Below are positions 1-7,708 of a stretch of 47,396 nucleotides of DNA, piece by piece; position 1 is the first letter of the stretch; each line of letters starts with the position of its first letter. This DNA is from a virus. Below the pieces are notes generated by a model, which saw only the letters and a list, made by a program, of their open reading frames with translations, did not search any database and was not told where the DNA came from. A program made the translations under genes and the position numbers. The stretch covers positions 1-47,396 of the IMG/VR virus record IMGVR_UViG_3300008113_003915; one strand, written 5' to 3'.

Positions 1-636
1 ATCGTGCTCAAAGTATTCAAGACCTAAGAAGTCGTATATTCTTCGAAGCATGTAGACTGGTTCCTTAAGCAGATCCTCGTATCGAACAAACTTAACTCTT
101 TCCGGATTGGTCTTAAAGAGTTCAATGTACTTGAGTATCTCGTGTCTCAGATTGCCTGAAAACGCGTTTGATTCTTTAAAGTGATAGTGATACTTCTCGG
201 TCTCAGTCATAGAGCCGTAGAGAATGTTACCATCACCGAAGGTATGAAGGGCTTTAATCTTATCGTTGACACGATCAAAACTCTCGACGATGTCTCGAAG
301 GTCTCTTACTGTGACGAGTATCTTGTTGTTTGGAAAGAGATGATGAAGGTTCGACCAAGTTCTTGACTTTGAGATCACGACTGGTTTCTTTGTGAGTCCT
401 TCGTACCAACCCTTCGTAGCACCAATCGCCATTCCGTAAACGGCATCGTCTGCTTGTTCGCAGCTCATTGCCTGAAAGGATTCTCGATAACGAGATTTAA
501 TGAGGATCTGTTCGCTGAGTATCTCAGGAAAGGGATCCGTGGCGGTTGTAAAGATTTCTGGGTTCTGTTGTAGGATATTCATAAGCACGGTCGATCCGGT
601 TCTTGGAAGACCTGCGCAAAAATTCAATTGTTTCAT
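1..636 (-). CDS. Sulfotransferase family protein, C-terminus cut by window edge
   Basis: An open frame of 212 codons runs from an ATG at 636 off the left edge, so the C-terminus is missing. Near the N-terminus CAGLPRTGSTVL matches the 5'-phosphosulfate-binding loop of PAPS-dependent sulfotransferases. Mid-protein ILVTVRDLRDIVES matches the 3'-phosphate-binding segment (R, D and S in the usual spacing). KFVRYEDLLKEP near residue 190 is another motif typical of the family. The family moves sulfate from PAPS to a hydroxyl or amino acceptor; the acceptor here is unknown. The gene is last in the tail-fibre locus and sits just downstream of a late promoter at 664-671, so it is probably expressed late, with virion proteins. 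Family call is firm; the substrate (fibre, glycan or host surface) is guesswork. Confidence 0.85.
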   Translation of the reverse strand, partial: MKQLNFCAGLPRTGSTVLMNILQQNPEIFTTATDPFPEILSEQILIKSRYRESFQAMSCEQADDAVYGMAIGATKGWYEGLTKKPVVISKSRTWSNLHHLFPNNKILVTVRDLRDIVESFDRVNDKIKALHTFGDGNILYGSMTETEKYHYHFKESNAFSGNLRHEILKYIELFKTNPERVKFVRYEDLLKEPVYMLRRIYDFLGLEYFEHD

Positions 637-663
637 AATATAACTCTCGTTGTTTCACAAGAT

Positions 664-671
664 TATTTATA
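664..671 (-). promoter_or_regulatory. T4-type late promoter for the sulfotransferase gene
   Basis: The minus strand reads TATAAATA, the T4 late promoter -10 element recognised by gp55-directed RNA polymerase. It overlaps the stop codon of the first propeller gene (CAG ATA TAA ATA) and lies 28 bases before the sulfotransferase ATG. Confidence 0.7.
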
Positions 672-1617
672 TCTGTTGACCAGCCGAAGATTGTCTACCT
701 TGAGTTAAATCACCCACGTCTGTTGCGTTAGCATTTGCAGCAAATGGAAACTTGTCGATTGTGTTAAGAAATGGGCTTCCACCAGAAGTGTAACCAGATT
801 CTGTAGAGCTTTGACCCGCCGATCCAGTTCTTGCTTGTGTAAGATCTCCGACGTCTGTTGCGTTTGCATTAGATGCAAATGGAAACTTGTCTATTACGTT
901 TGAGGTTCCTCCTCCAGACGCATAACCTGATCCAGTTACAAGGTTTCTTGCCAGAGTCAAATCACCGACGTCCGTCGCGTTGGCATCAGAAGAAAAAGGA
1001 AACTTATCAATTACATTAGAGTTTGCAGTTGTAAAACCACCAGACGCATAACCTGATGATGTACTTGATTGACCTGCCGGGCCATACCTTGATTGTGTAA
1101 GATCGCCAACATCCGTTGCGTTGCCATTCGCGGCAAACGGAAACTTGTCAACAGTATTTAGAGGACCAAAACCTCCAGCTGAATAGCCTGATGCGGAACT
1201 AGAAGTTCCGGAAAGCGAATTTCTTGCTTGTGTAAGATCGCCAACATCCGTTGCGTTGCCATTCGCGGCAAACGGAAACTTATCTATTACGTTTGAGTTT
1301 CCTGATCCATAACCACCAGAAGTATAACCAGATTCGGCACTTGATTGGCCTGCGCTCTCGCGCCTTGCTTGCGTCAAATCACCCACGTCAGTTGCGTTAG
1401 CATTGGACGAGAATGGAAACTTATCAATTGTGTTAGTACTATTATTTGGTGGTATTGTTCCGCCAGAAGTATATCCACTTATCGTACCTTGAAATGGTCT
1501 CACGTATATATCACTCGACGCATACTTAAACTTACCGTCGATCTCAATGCCGTTAGGATGCAGAGATATGCTGTAGTTACCGAAGTTAATCGAGTCTTTG
1601 TTTAACGTAATAGGCAT
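667..1617 (-). CDS. Six-repeat kelch-like propeller tail fibre/adhesin, copy 1
   Basis: 316 residues. A short leader (about 1-43) is followed by six repeats of about 40-46 residues. Each repeat has the pattern SGYxSGG, a variable loop, N(V/T)IDKFPF, NATDVGDLT, xxR and GQSS. The last repeat ends directly at the stop with GQQI. The GG pair followed by an aromatic position and a later Arg resembles kelch/galactose-oxidase blades, so a closed six-bladed beta-propeller is the likely fold. No catalytic residues are visible. It lies among tail-fibre genes and has its own late promoter (1641-1648), so a virion adhesin or receptor-binding role is inferred. Blades at about 1093 and 1228 share an identical stretch of roughly 50 bases, a sign of recent exchange between repeats. 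Confidence 0.8.
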   Translation of the reverse strand: MPITLNKDSINFGNYSISLHPNGIEIDGKFKYASSDIYVRPFQGTISGYTSGGTIPPNNSTNTIDKFPFSSNANATDVGDLTQARRESAGQSSAESGYTSGGYGSGNSNVIDKFPFAANGNATDVGDLTQARNSLSGTSSSASGYSAGGFGPLNTVDKFPFAANGNATDVGDLTQSRYGPAGQSSTSSGYASGGFTTANSNVIDKFPFSSDANATDVGDLTLARNLVTGSGYASGGGTSNVIDKFPFASNANATDVGDLTQARTGSAGQSSTESGYTSGGSPFLNTIDKFPFAANANATDVGDLTQGRQSSAGQQI

Positions 1618-1640
1618 ATTAAATCCTTGACATTTTCATT

Positions 1641-1648
1641 TATTTATA
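1641..1648 (-). promoter_or_regulatory. T4-type late promoter for propeller copy 1
   Basis: The minus strand reads TATAAATA, overlapping the GTA TAA end of propeller copy 2 and lying 24 bases upstream of the copy 1 ATG at 1617. Confidence 0.7.
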
Positions 1649-2636
1649 CCTGTTGGCCTGCGGTTTGTCCAGTTACCCCACCTACATTTCCTTGAGCTAA
1701 ATCGCCTACATCAGTTGCGTTTGCGTTTGAGGCAAAAGGAAACTTATCTATTACATTTGAAAAGGCGGGGGACGGGGTGCCATCGCCTCCAGACGAATAA
1801 CCTGAAACAGTACTAGATTGACCTGAAGCCGCGTTACGGCTCTGTGTAAGATCTCCGACATCAGTTGCGTTTGCGTTTGAGGCAAATGGAAACTTGTCTA
1901 TTACATTTAGAAGAGTAGGAATTTCTCTGCCTCCAGACGAATATCCTGACACATCACTAGACTGTCCTGCTGCTCTAGACCTAGATACAGTAAGGTCTCC
2001 AACATCAGTTGCGTTTGCGTCAGAAGCAAACGGAAACTTGTCTATAGTATTTCTAAATGGAGGTGAATATCCACCAGAAGAATAACCTGATGTAACACTA
2101 GATTGTCCAGCCGGATACTCTCTTAATTGCGTAAGATCTCCTACATCTGTTGCATTGGCGTCTGCTGAAAAAGGAAACTTATCTATTACATTTGAATAAG
2201 GTGAGCCGCCCGTGCCGCCAGACGAATAACCATAACCAGATACGGGACTCGATTGACCGGCCGGATTTACCCTTAATTGTGTAAGATCACCAACATCCGT
2301 TGCGTTTGCGTCAACAGAAAATGGAAACTTATTAATCATATTGATAGAGCCGGTGCCGGATCCTGTTGTATAACCAGATGTAGAACTAGATTGTCCTGCA
2401 CCTCCACTCAGGGCGTTCGTCAAGTTGCCTACACTTACAGAATTTCCATTTGACGCAAAGGAAAATTTTCTAATTGCAGTTGTTCCGCTAGGATAGCTCC
2501 CGCCCGTTGCGTAACCGCTTACAGTTCCTTGAAATATTGGTGGAACATCAAACGCAGTCGCAACGGCTTTACCGTTAAATTCTATACCATCAGCATACTG
2601 TGTAAACGCGAAATTTTCTGTAATTACTTTTGCCAT
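1644..2636 (-). CDS. Six-repeat kelch-like propeller tail fibre/adhesin, copy 2
   Basis: 330 residues: leader 1-34 unlike those of the neighbouring copies, then IFQGTVSGY and six repeats of the SGYxSGG / NxIDKFPF / NATDVGDLT type, ending GQQV-stop. The first repeat is the most diverged (IRKFSF, SVSVGNLT), as in copy 3. The loops between GG and N-IDKF differ in length and sequence from blade to blade, while the core strands hardly change; this is typical of a binding propeller whose loops are under diversifying pressure. The start lies only three bases after the stop of copy 3, so the two are probably co-transcribed. Function as an adhesin is inferred from fold and location. Confidence 0.8.
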   Translation of the reverse strand: MAKVITENFAFTQYADGIEFNGKAVATAFDVPPIFQGTVSGYATGGSYPSGTTAIRKFSFASNGNSVSVGNLTNALSGGAGQSSSTSGYTTGSGTGSINMINKFPFSVDANATDVGDLTQLRVNPAGQSSPVSGYGYSSGGTGGSPYSNVIDKFPFSADANATDVGDLTQLREYPAGQSSVTSGYSSGGYSPPFRNTIDKFPFASDANATDVGDLTVSRSRAAGQSSDVSGYSSGGREIPTLLNVIDKFPFASNANATDVGDLTQSRNAASGQSSTVSGYSSGGDGTPSPAFSNVIDKFPFASNANATDVGDLAQGNVGGVTGQTAGQQV

Positions 2637-2639
2637 GTT

Positions 2640-3740
2640 TTATACCTGTTGTCCTGTCGGGGAGGATCTTGTAACCGTAAGATCACCTACGTCCGTAGCG
2701 TTAGCATCCGCCGCAAATGGGAACTTATCTATTGTGTTTTTGACCGCAGTAGGCAGGAACTGGTACGTCCCGCCAGAAGTATAACCATTCGTAGTAGAAC
2801 TCTGTCCAGCGTTAGACCCTCTTGCTTGGCTAAGGTCACCCACGTCCGTCGCGTTAGCATTTGAAGCAAATGGAAATTTATCTATTACGTTGCTACCTGG
2901 GAATGATCCGGAAGTATAGCCAGACACGGTGCTAGACTGTCCAGCTGGCCCCAATTTTCCTATTGATAAATCGCCTACATCTGTAGCATTGCCATCGGCA
3001 GCGAATGGAAACTTGTCAATTATATTCGAAGGTGATCCACCGGCGGTATAACCATATTCAGTACTCGATTGTCCTGCAATGTTATACCTTCCTACAGTTA
3101 AGTCCCCAACATCTGTGGCGTTTGCATTTACAGCAAACGGAAATTTATCTATGGTATTAACAGCTGCAGGAACAAAGCCTCCTGAAGTATAACCGCTTAC
3201 AGTAGAAGTCTGGCCCCCGCCGCCGATACTCCTTCTAGCTTGCGTTAAGTCTCCTACATCTGTGGCATTCGCATTTGAAGCAAATGGAAACTTGTCGATC
3301 GTATTGAGAGCACCGCCGGCGAGTCCTCCAGAAGTGTATCCTGAAACAGAACTGCTTTGACCTGAGGCGTATCCTCTTTGGACAGTTAAGTCTCCAACAT
3401 CTGTGGCATTTCCATCTGACGTAAATGAAAACTTCTCTATTGTGAGACCCGCCGGGGGACCGTCGCCTCCCCCAGAAGCATATCCGCTTATCGTTCCTTG
3501 AAACAGCGGCCCAGTCACCTCTATCGAAGCATCTCGTAGAGTAATATCATTTAACGCTAGACCGTCTTCTCCAATCACAACGGTACCATCCGAGAAAGTA
3601 TATCCGGCAGCCGATCCACTCACGGCATCCAACGAATCGTTATTTGCGATGATGATGGAATCTGTGACGGATACGTTTGCGGTACTGGCATACGATCTAG
3701 CAGCACCTATAACATCAGATCCGTTTATCTTAAATGCCAT
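2640..3740 (-). CDS. Six-repeat kelch-like propeller tail fibre/adhesin, copy 3
   Basis: 366 residues with the longest leader of the four copies (about 1-78; begins MAFKINGSDVIGAARS, a style common at the N-termini of T4-like marine fibre proteins and perhaps a docking segment). Then LFQGTISGY and six repeats with TIEKFSF in blade 1 and IDKFPF in blades 2-6, ending GQQV-stop. A late promoter lies upstream at 3770-3777. The leader is unrelated to those of copies 1 and 2, so the propeller looks like a module that has been joined to different attachment domains. Binding target unknown. Confidence 0.8.
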   Translation of the reverse strand: MAFKINGSDVIGAARSYASTANVSVTDSIIIANNDSLDAVSGSAAGYTFSDGTVVIGEDGLALNDITLRDASIEVTGPLFQGTISGYASGGGDGPPAGLTIEKFSFTSDGNATDVGDLTVQRGYASGQSSSVSGYTSGGLAGGALNTIDKFPFASNANATDVGDLTQARRSIGGGGQTSTVSGYTSGGFVPAAVNTIDKFPFAVNANATDVGDLTVGRYNIAGQSSTEYGYTAGGSPSNIIDKFPFAADGNATDVGDLSIGKLGPAGQSSTVSGYTSGSFPGSNVIDKFPFASNANATDVGDLSQARGSNAGQSSTTNGYTSGGTYQFLPTAVKNTIDKFPFAADANATDVGDLTVTRSSPTGQQV

Positions 3741-3769
3741 GACTTACTTTCTCCAACTCTACTCTAGTT

Positions 3770-3777
3770 TATTTATA
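3770..3777 (-). promoter_or_regulatory. T4-type late promoter for propeller copies 3 and 2
   Basis: The minus strand reads TATAAATA, overlapping the GTA TAA end of copy 4 and about 30 bases before the copy 3 start at 3740. Confidence 0.7.
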
Positions 3778-4780
3778 CCTGTTGACCTGCTGCGTAAAGT
3801 CTTGCTTGTGTAAGGTCTCCTACGTCAGTAGCATTGGCGTTTGCCGCGAATGAAAATTTGTCAATAGTGTTTGCGTACGCAGGCAAGACCCCGCCTGAAT
3901 TGTAGCCAGATTCTGTACTTGATTGACCTGCCGGGCCAAACCTTGATTGTGTAAGATCACCCACGTCAGTAGCATTGGCGTCTGTCGCAAAGGGAAACTT
4001 GTCTATAGTGTTAACAAGAGTAGGAGGAGGAGTAATTCCTGGGTCAAGTCCTCCAGAAGTATAACCGCTTACGTCACTAGATTGGCCGGCAGAGCTTAGT
4101 CTTGCTTGTGTAAGATCACCAACGTCTGTGGCATTACCGTTAGATGCAAAAGGAAACTTGAATATAGTGTTAACAAGAGTAGAAAGATTAAATCCCCCAG
4201 ATGTATAACCGCTTACGTCACTAGATTGGCCGGCAACGTTTACTCTTTCTTGTGTAAGATCACCAACGTCTGTTGCGTTGGCATTTGCAGCAAAAGGAAA
4301 CTTATCTATAGTGTTAACGTAAGTAGGCCCAGTCACTCCGCCAGATGTATAACCGCTTACGTCACTAGATTGGCCGGCAGGGGCGGCTCTTGCTTGTGTA
4401 AGATCACCGACGTCAGTGGCATTAGCATTAGCTGCAAACGGAAACTTATCAATTGTGTTAAGTATTGGCGATTGACCGCCTGAAGTATACCCAGACTCAG
4501 CGCTTGATTGACCTGCTGCTGCTCGACGAGCTGGTGCTGTTAGATCACCAACATCGGTAGCATTTCCGTCTGCCGCAAACGGAAACTTGTCGATAGTATT
4601 CACATAGTTAAGGCTTGCAATTTCTCCACCTGATGTATATCCACTCGTACTACCTTGCACTGGTGAATATACTATAGCTTCTTCGAGCGCCAACGAACTG
4701 TTTGCAATTATCTTACTCTGTGCGGAATCAATCGCGCCCGCATCACTTATAACAGTAGTGCCTTTTATTATGTATGCCAT
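3773..4780 (-). CDS. Six-repeat kelch-like propeller tail fibre/adhesin, copy 4
   Basis: 335 residues: leader 1-40 (starts MAYIIKGTTVISDAG), then six repeats ending GQQV-stop. Blade 4 carries IFKFPF where others have IDKFPF. Three consecutive blade junctions share the same run of about 30 bases starting at 4061, 4205 and 4349, exactly 144 bases (48 codons) apart, indicating recent repeat duplication or gene conversion. Unlike copies 1 and 3 it has no intact TATAAATA directly upstream; the corresponding position in the remnant at 4783-4872 reads TGTAAACA. It is probably read through from the upstream fibre operon. Role as a virion adhesin is inferred. Confidence 0.8.
   Translation of the reverse strand: MAYIIKGTTVISDAGAIDSAQSKIIANSSLALEEAIVYSPVQGSTSGYTSGGEIASLNYVNTIDKFPFAADGNATDVGDLTAPARRAAAGQSSAESGYTSGGQSPILNTIDKFPFAANANATDVGDLTQARAAPAGQSSDVSGYTSGGVTGPTYVNTIDKFPFAANANATDVGDLTQERVNVAGQSSDVSGYTSGGFNLSTLVNTIFKFPFASNGNATDVGDLTQARLSSAGQSSDVSGYTSGGLDPGITPPPTLVNTIDKFPFATDANATDVGDLTQSRFGPAGQSSTESGYNSGGVLPAYANTIDKFSFAANANATDVGDLTQARLYAAGQQV
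4061..4380 (-). repeat. 144-base tandem repeat units inside propeller copy 4
   Basis: A block beginning ATAACCGCTTACGTCACTAG on the plus strand recurs at 4061, 4205 and 4349 with an exact 144-base period and near-identical flanking bases. Other blade boundaries in the four genes match mainly at protein level, so this is a locally young expansion or conversion tract. Confidence 0.75.
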
Positions 4781-4782
4781 GT

Positions 4783-4872
4783 TTACACCCGTTGCTCGCC
4801 AGAGCGTCCTATTATTTGAGTAAGATCACACAAGCGCGTTTTGTTAACAGATCCGTTCGTATTAAACAACAT
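4783..4872 (-). pseudogene. Remnant of a fifth propeller gene (29-codon 3' fragment)
   Basis: Between the glycine-rich adhesin stop and the copy 4 start lies a frame beginning MLFNTNG and ending CDLTQIIGRSGEQRV-stop. Its end aligns with the closing repeat of the propellers (GDLTQ, R, AGQQV-stop). The bases around its stop, CAACGGGTGTAAAC, look like a decayed form of CAACAGGTATAAATAAAC, which in the other copies holds both the stop codon and the late promoter. I read it as the degraded 3' end of another copy. It could still be translated as a 29-residue peptide, but its ribosome-binding site is weak. Confidence 0.55.
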
Positions 4873-4874
4873 TC

Positions 4875-6872
4875 TCAAGATCGGAACGTCGTGCCGGTGC
4901 CCCATCTTATAAGAACAGCGCCAGGGCTTCCTGAAGAAGCAGTTCGTGTAGCACCACTGTCAAAGTAAGCGTACATAGCTCCGCCGCCGCCGCCCCCATA
5001 AGTTTGACTAGAACCAAAACTGCCGGCAGTTCCGCTAGGAGCTGTTGTACCTCCACTAATCTGTGTCGCCCCGCCTCCTACTCCGTCAGAGCCCTTACCG
5101 TGAGCACCTACTCCGCCGCCGTCACCGCCTTCCGAAATAAATCCGCCGGAAATGTCTGGGCTATATTCTCTACTCGCACCGGCACCCCCTCCTCCAGAAT
5201 TTGTTGCTGGATTATTTCCTTGACCGCTAGTTGCGCCGCCGCCGTTTCCAGAATAACCGCCCGCCCCGCCGCCGCCCCCGCCATCATAACCAGAAGATCG
5301 AGTCTGCCCTACACCGCCATTCCCGCCCCCATCGCCAGTAAACGTCCCGGCAGATCCTCCATCAGAATCGCCGCCGCCACCGAATCCACCCTTAACCGTG
5401 CCGGAGCTTATAAAATAACTATCAAATCCAGGACTACCGTTTACGGTAGTCGAAAGCTGGTCTCCAACTATAGTGGCCCCAGCACCACCTTGCCCAACGA
5501 GGACTGTATAAGTACTTCCAGGTGTAACAGCAATATTGTTTTTCCAGCCGAGACCGCCCCCGCCGCCGCCGCTAGCAGGTACTTCACCACCACCAGATGT
5601 TCCTCGGCTAATCTGTCCGCCACCGCCCCCACCGATAGCAACCACGTTTACACTAGTAACGTCATTAGGGACAGTAAATGTTGTGGTACCAGGAGTAGAA
5701 AAAAGTTGAAATCCTGGCGTAACATAATCATTTATGACTACATCTACGAACTTCGATCCGGTTTGATTACCTATACTGTCCGTTGCGTCGAGTGTAAGTC
5801 TAAATGTTTCTGATGCAGGATTTGCAATATAAATTCCTTGAATTAGACTATACGATGCGGATAGATTTAGAGACGATACTAACGTCGCCGTGCTTAAGTC
5901 CCAAGGAGTACTTAACGTATAGTAATATATTATTCTATTGTCTCCAACCGTGTACATTTTAGTACCAGTATCATTCACGCGCACATCAAGCGGAAAATAA
6001 CCTACTGCTAACGATGTAGAAAATGTCCAAGTGTTACACTGAAACGCAGTACCAGAGTATGCTAAAATTGCACCAGGAGAACCTAGTGTCGGATTTGATA
6101 CGTCTGCTACGAATGCCTTCGTTCCATCCGGTTTTACGTGTATTCCAGTAGGAAGGCTTGCGGTTGCCGATATGTCCAAGGTTCTCTCTGGACTCTGTGG
6201 GCCAAGTGAAAAGGTTGGATTCCACGCAGTTATTGTATCTTGTATTATTCTGCTTAAAGCACGATCAGTTTGAAATAGTTGTGTACCGCTACTCGAAATC
6301 CAAAGACCTTGGTGATTCGTTCCAAGTGTACTGTAGGGATCAACTGGTCCAGCAACAACCGTGCTGAGATCCCATTGATCCACGCTTGGTTCGGGTGTCA
6401 TACTGAACTCAGCAATTTCATCATTATTATTGTCTAGTAACCAAAATTTTTCACCGTCTGGTTTAAAAAATATCGAACTAGCTCTTTGACTGCTACCGAC
6501 CGGGTAAAAGTATTGCCCTTCAAGTACTGGGCTTTGCAGATCTGCCGTTGTTCTATACTTAACAACACTAAGATTAGAACCACTGAGTGGCTCAACGGCT
6601 AGGAATATTTCCATATCGTCGTTTATTAGTGTTGGGAAATCTAATATGCCTTGATTACTTGTAAGCGTAAATGTACCTGTTGTACTCCGTGATAGATCTT
6701 CTGCATTTACTCCAGTGACCGTATATCCTACAGTAGTACTATCCGGGACCCTTGCGCTTACGGTAACAGTGACGGTATTTCCTTCATTGATAGAAGCGGC
6801 CGAGGAACTAATACTATAACTACTAAGATAAGCAGTCGTTCCCAAGAGCATATTTAGATTTCCAATTGACAT
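4875..6872 (-). CDS. Modular tail adhesin: Calx-beta-like, propeller-like and glycine-rich domains
   Basis: 665 residues. Residues about 20-95 (INEGNTVTVTVSA, then TGTFTLTS) resemble a Calx-beta/Ig-like strand module. Residues about 115-355 hold repeats of the type IFFKPDGEKFWLLD, IHVKPDGTKAFVAD and VRVNDTGTKMYTVG, which look like blades of a YncE/lactonase-like propeller. From about 395 TPGTTTFTVP leads into a long glycine-rich C-terminus with many GGGGG runs, seen at the ends of many phage adhesins. The start overlaps the stop of the collagen-like gene upstream (TAATG), implying translational coupling. Likely a distal tail-fibre adhesin; the receptor is unknown. Confidence 0.7.
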   Translation of the reverse strand: MSIGNLNMLLGTTAYLSSYSISSSAASINEGNTVTVTVSARVPDSTTVGYTVTGVNAEDLSRSTTGTFTLTSNQGILDFPTLINDDMEIFLAVEPLSGSNLSVVKYRTTADLQSPVLEGQYFYPVGSSQRASSIFFKPDGEKFWLLDNNNDEIAEFSMTPEPSVDQWDLSTVVAGPVDPYSTLGTNHQGLWISSSGTQLFQTDRALSRIIQDTITAWNPTFSLGPQSPERTLDISATASLPTGIHVKPDGTKAFVADVSNPTLGSPGAILAYSGTAFQCNTWTFSTSLAVGYFPLDVRVNDTGTKMYTVGDNRIIYYYTLSTPWDLSTATLVSSLNLSASYSLIQGIYIANPASETFRLTLDATDSIGNQTGSKFVDVVINDYVTPGFQLFSTPGTTTFTVPNDVTSVNVVAIGGGGGGQISRGTSGGGEVPASGGGGGGLGWKNNIAVTPGSTYTVLVGQGGAGATIVGDQLSTTVNGSPGFDSYFISSGTVKGGFGGGGDSDGGSAGTFTGDGGGNGGVGQTRSSGYDGGGGGGAGGYSGNGGGATSGQGNNPATNSGGGGAGASREYSPDISGGFISEGGDGGGVGAHGKGSDGVGGGATQISGGTTAPSGTAGSFGSSQTYGGGGGGAMYAYFDSGATRTASSGSPGAVLIRWGTGTTFRS

Positions 6873-7708
6873 TACGAAACTGCACCAGAGACTACACAGA
6901 TGTTTGTACCTACGAACAAGATCGTGCAGAGACCTCTTGTAAACAAGGTGATACTAGAAACGTCAGTGTCAGCACCAGAAATATATGAAGTTACTGCAGA
7001 AGAAGTAATTGTCGCATTTGATGAAGTATTATTGAAAATTGAAATTATATCGCCAGTTGAAAACACACCGCTTGGTATTACGATGCTACCGCCGGATCCT
7101 ATAGCAACAAAATCTCCTACATCTCCAGCTGCTAATGTGTAAGAAGACGTCTTGGTTCCTGCAGCAGGAACCGTGTTTGCACCGGATACACCAGTTATAC
7201 CTTGAGATCCGGTGATACCCTGAATACCTTGAGCTCCGGTTCCTTGCGTACCTTGAGATCCGGTAATACCCTGAACGCCTTGAGATCCTGCCCCACTGGT
7301 TCCTTGAATACCTTGTACACCCTGTGAAGCTACGGCACCCGCGATGCCTTGGATACCTTGAGATCCAGTAGTACCTTGAACACCCTGCCCGCCCGCGCCT
7401 TCGATACCCTGAATGCCTTGCACGCCTTGCGAAGCTATAGAACCGGCGATACCTTGGATACCTTGAGATCCAGTAATGCCTTGAACACCCTGTTCACCTG
7501 CACCCCCGGTACCCTGAATACCTTGGACGCCCTGATTTCCGGAAATGCCTTGGATGCCTTGCTCACCAGTGATACCTTGGATACCTTGCGCGCCATTTAC
7601 TGTAAAACCATCCCATCTTTGCTTAGCTGCGTTGTATTGATAGGTTCTACCGTTTAAAGCATAGAGCTGGCCGTTCGTTGGAGACGTAGGAAAATCAAAT
7701 GCTGCCAT
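6872..7708 (-). CDS. Collagen-like tail fibre protein
   Basis: 278 residues. The N-terminus (FPTSPTNGQLYALNGRTYQYN) is a short module common at the start of phage fibre proteins. Residues about 39-175 are Gly-X-Y triplets dominated by GIQ, GVQ, GIT and GAG, with short breaks; this should form a collagen-like trimeric triple helix. Residues about 180-278 form a beta-rich tip (SYTLAAGDVGDFVAIGSGG, then SIFNNTSSNATITS) of a kind seen at fibre ends. It overlaps the start of the adhesin downstream by one base and the end of the larger collagen-like gene upstream by 14 bases, so all three belong to one operon. Confidence 0.75.
   Translation of the reverse strand: MAAFDFPTSPTNGQLYALNGRTYQYNAAKQRWDGFTVNGAQGIQGITGEQGIQGISGNQGVQGIQGTGGAGEQGVQGITGSQGIQGIAGSIASQGVQGIQGIEGAGGQGVQGTTGSQGIQGIAGAVASQGVQGIQGTSGAGSQGVQGITGSQGTQGTGAQGIQGITGSQGITGVSGANTVPAAGTKTSSYTLAAGDVGDFVAIGSGGSIVIPSGVFSTGDIISIFNNTSSNATITSSAVTSYISGADTDVSSITLFTRGLCTILFVGTNICVVSGAVS

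Noticed and set aside
667-4780. Diversity-generating retroelement as the source of loop variation
   Set aside because: Variable loops suggested it, but no reverse transcriptase or template repeat is seen in the window and variation is not limited to adenine-derived positions.
667-4780. CRISPR array from regularly spaced repeats
   Set aside because: The repeats are translated, in frame, 120-150 bases long and imperfect; they encode protein blades.
5004-5813. Plus-strand 269-codon frame opposite the glycine-rich adhesin
   Set aside because: An antisense by-product of the glycine codons (GGN read as CCN/NCC); Ser/Arg/Thr-rich with no domain.
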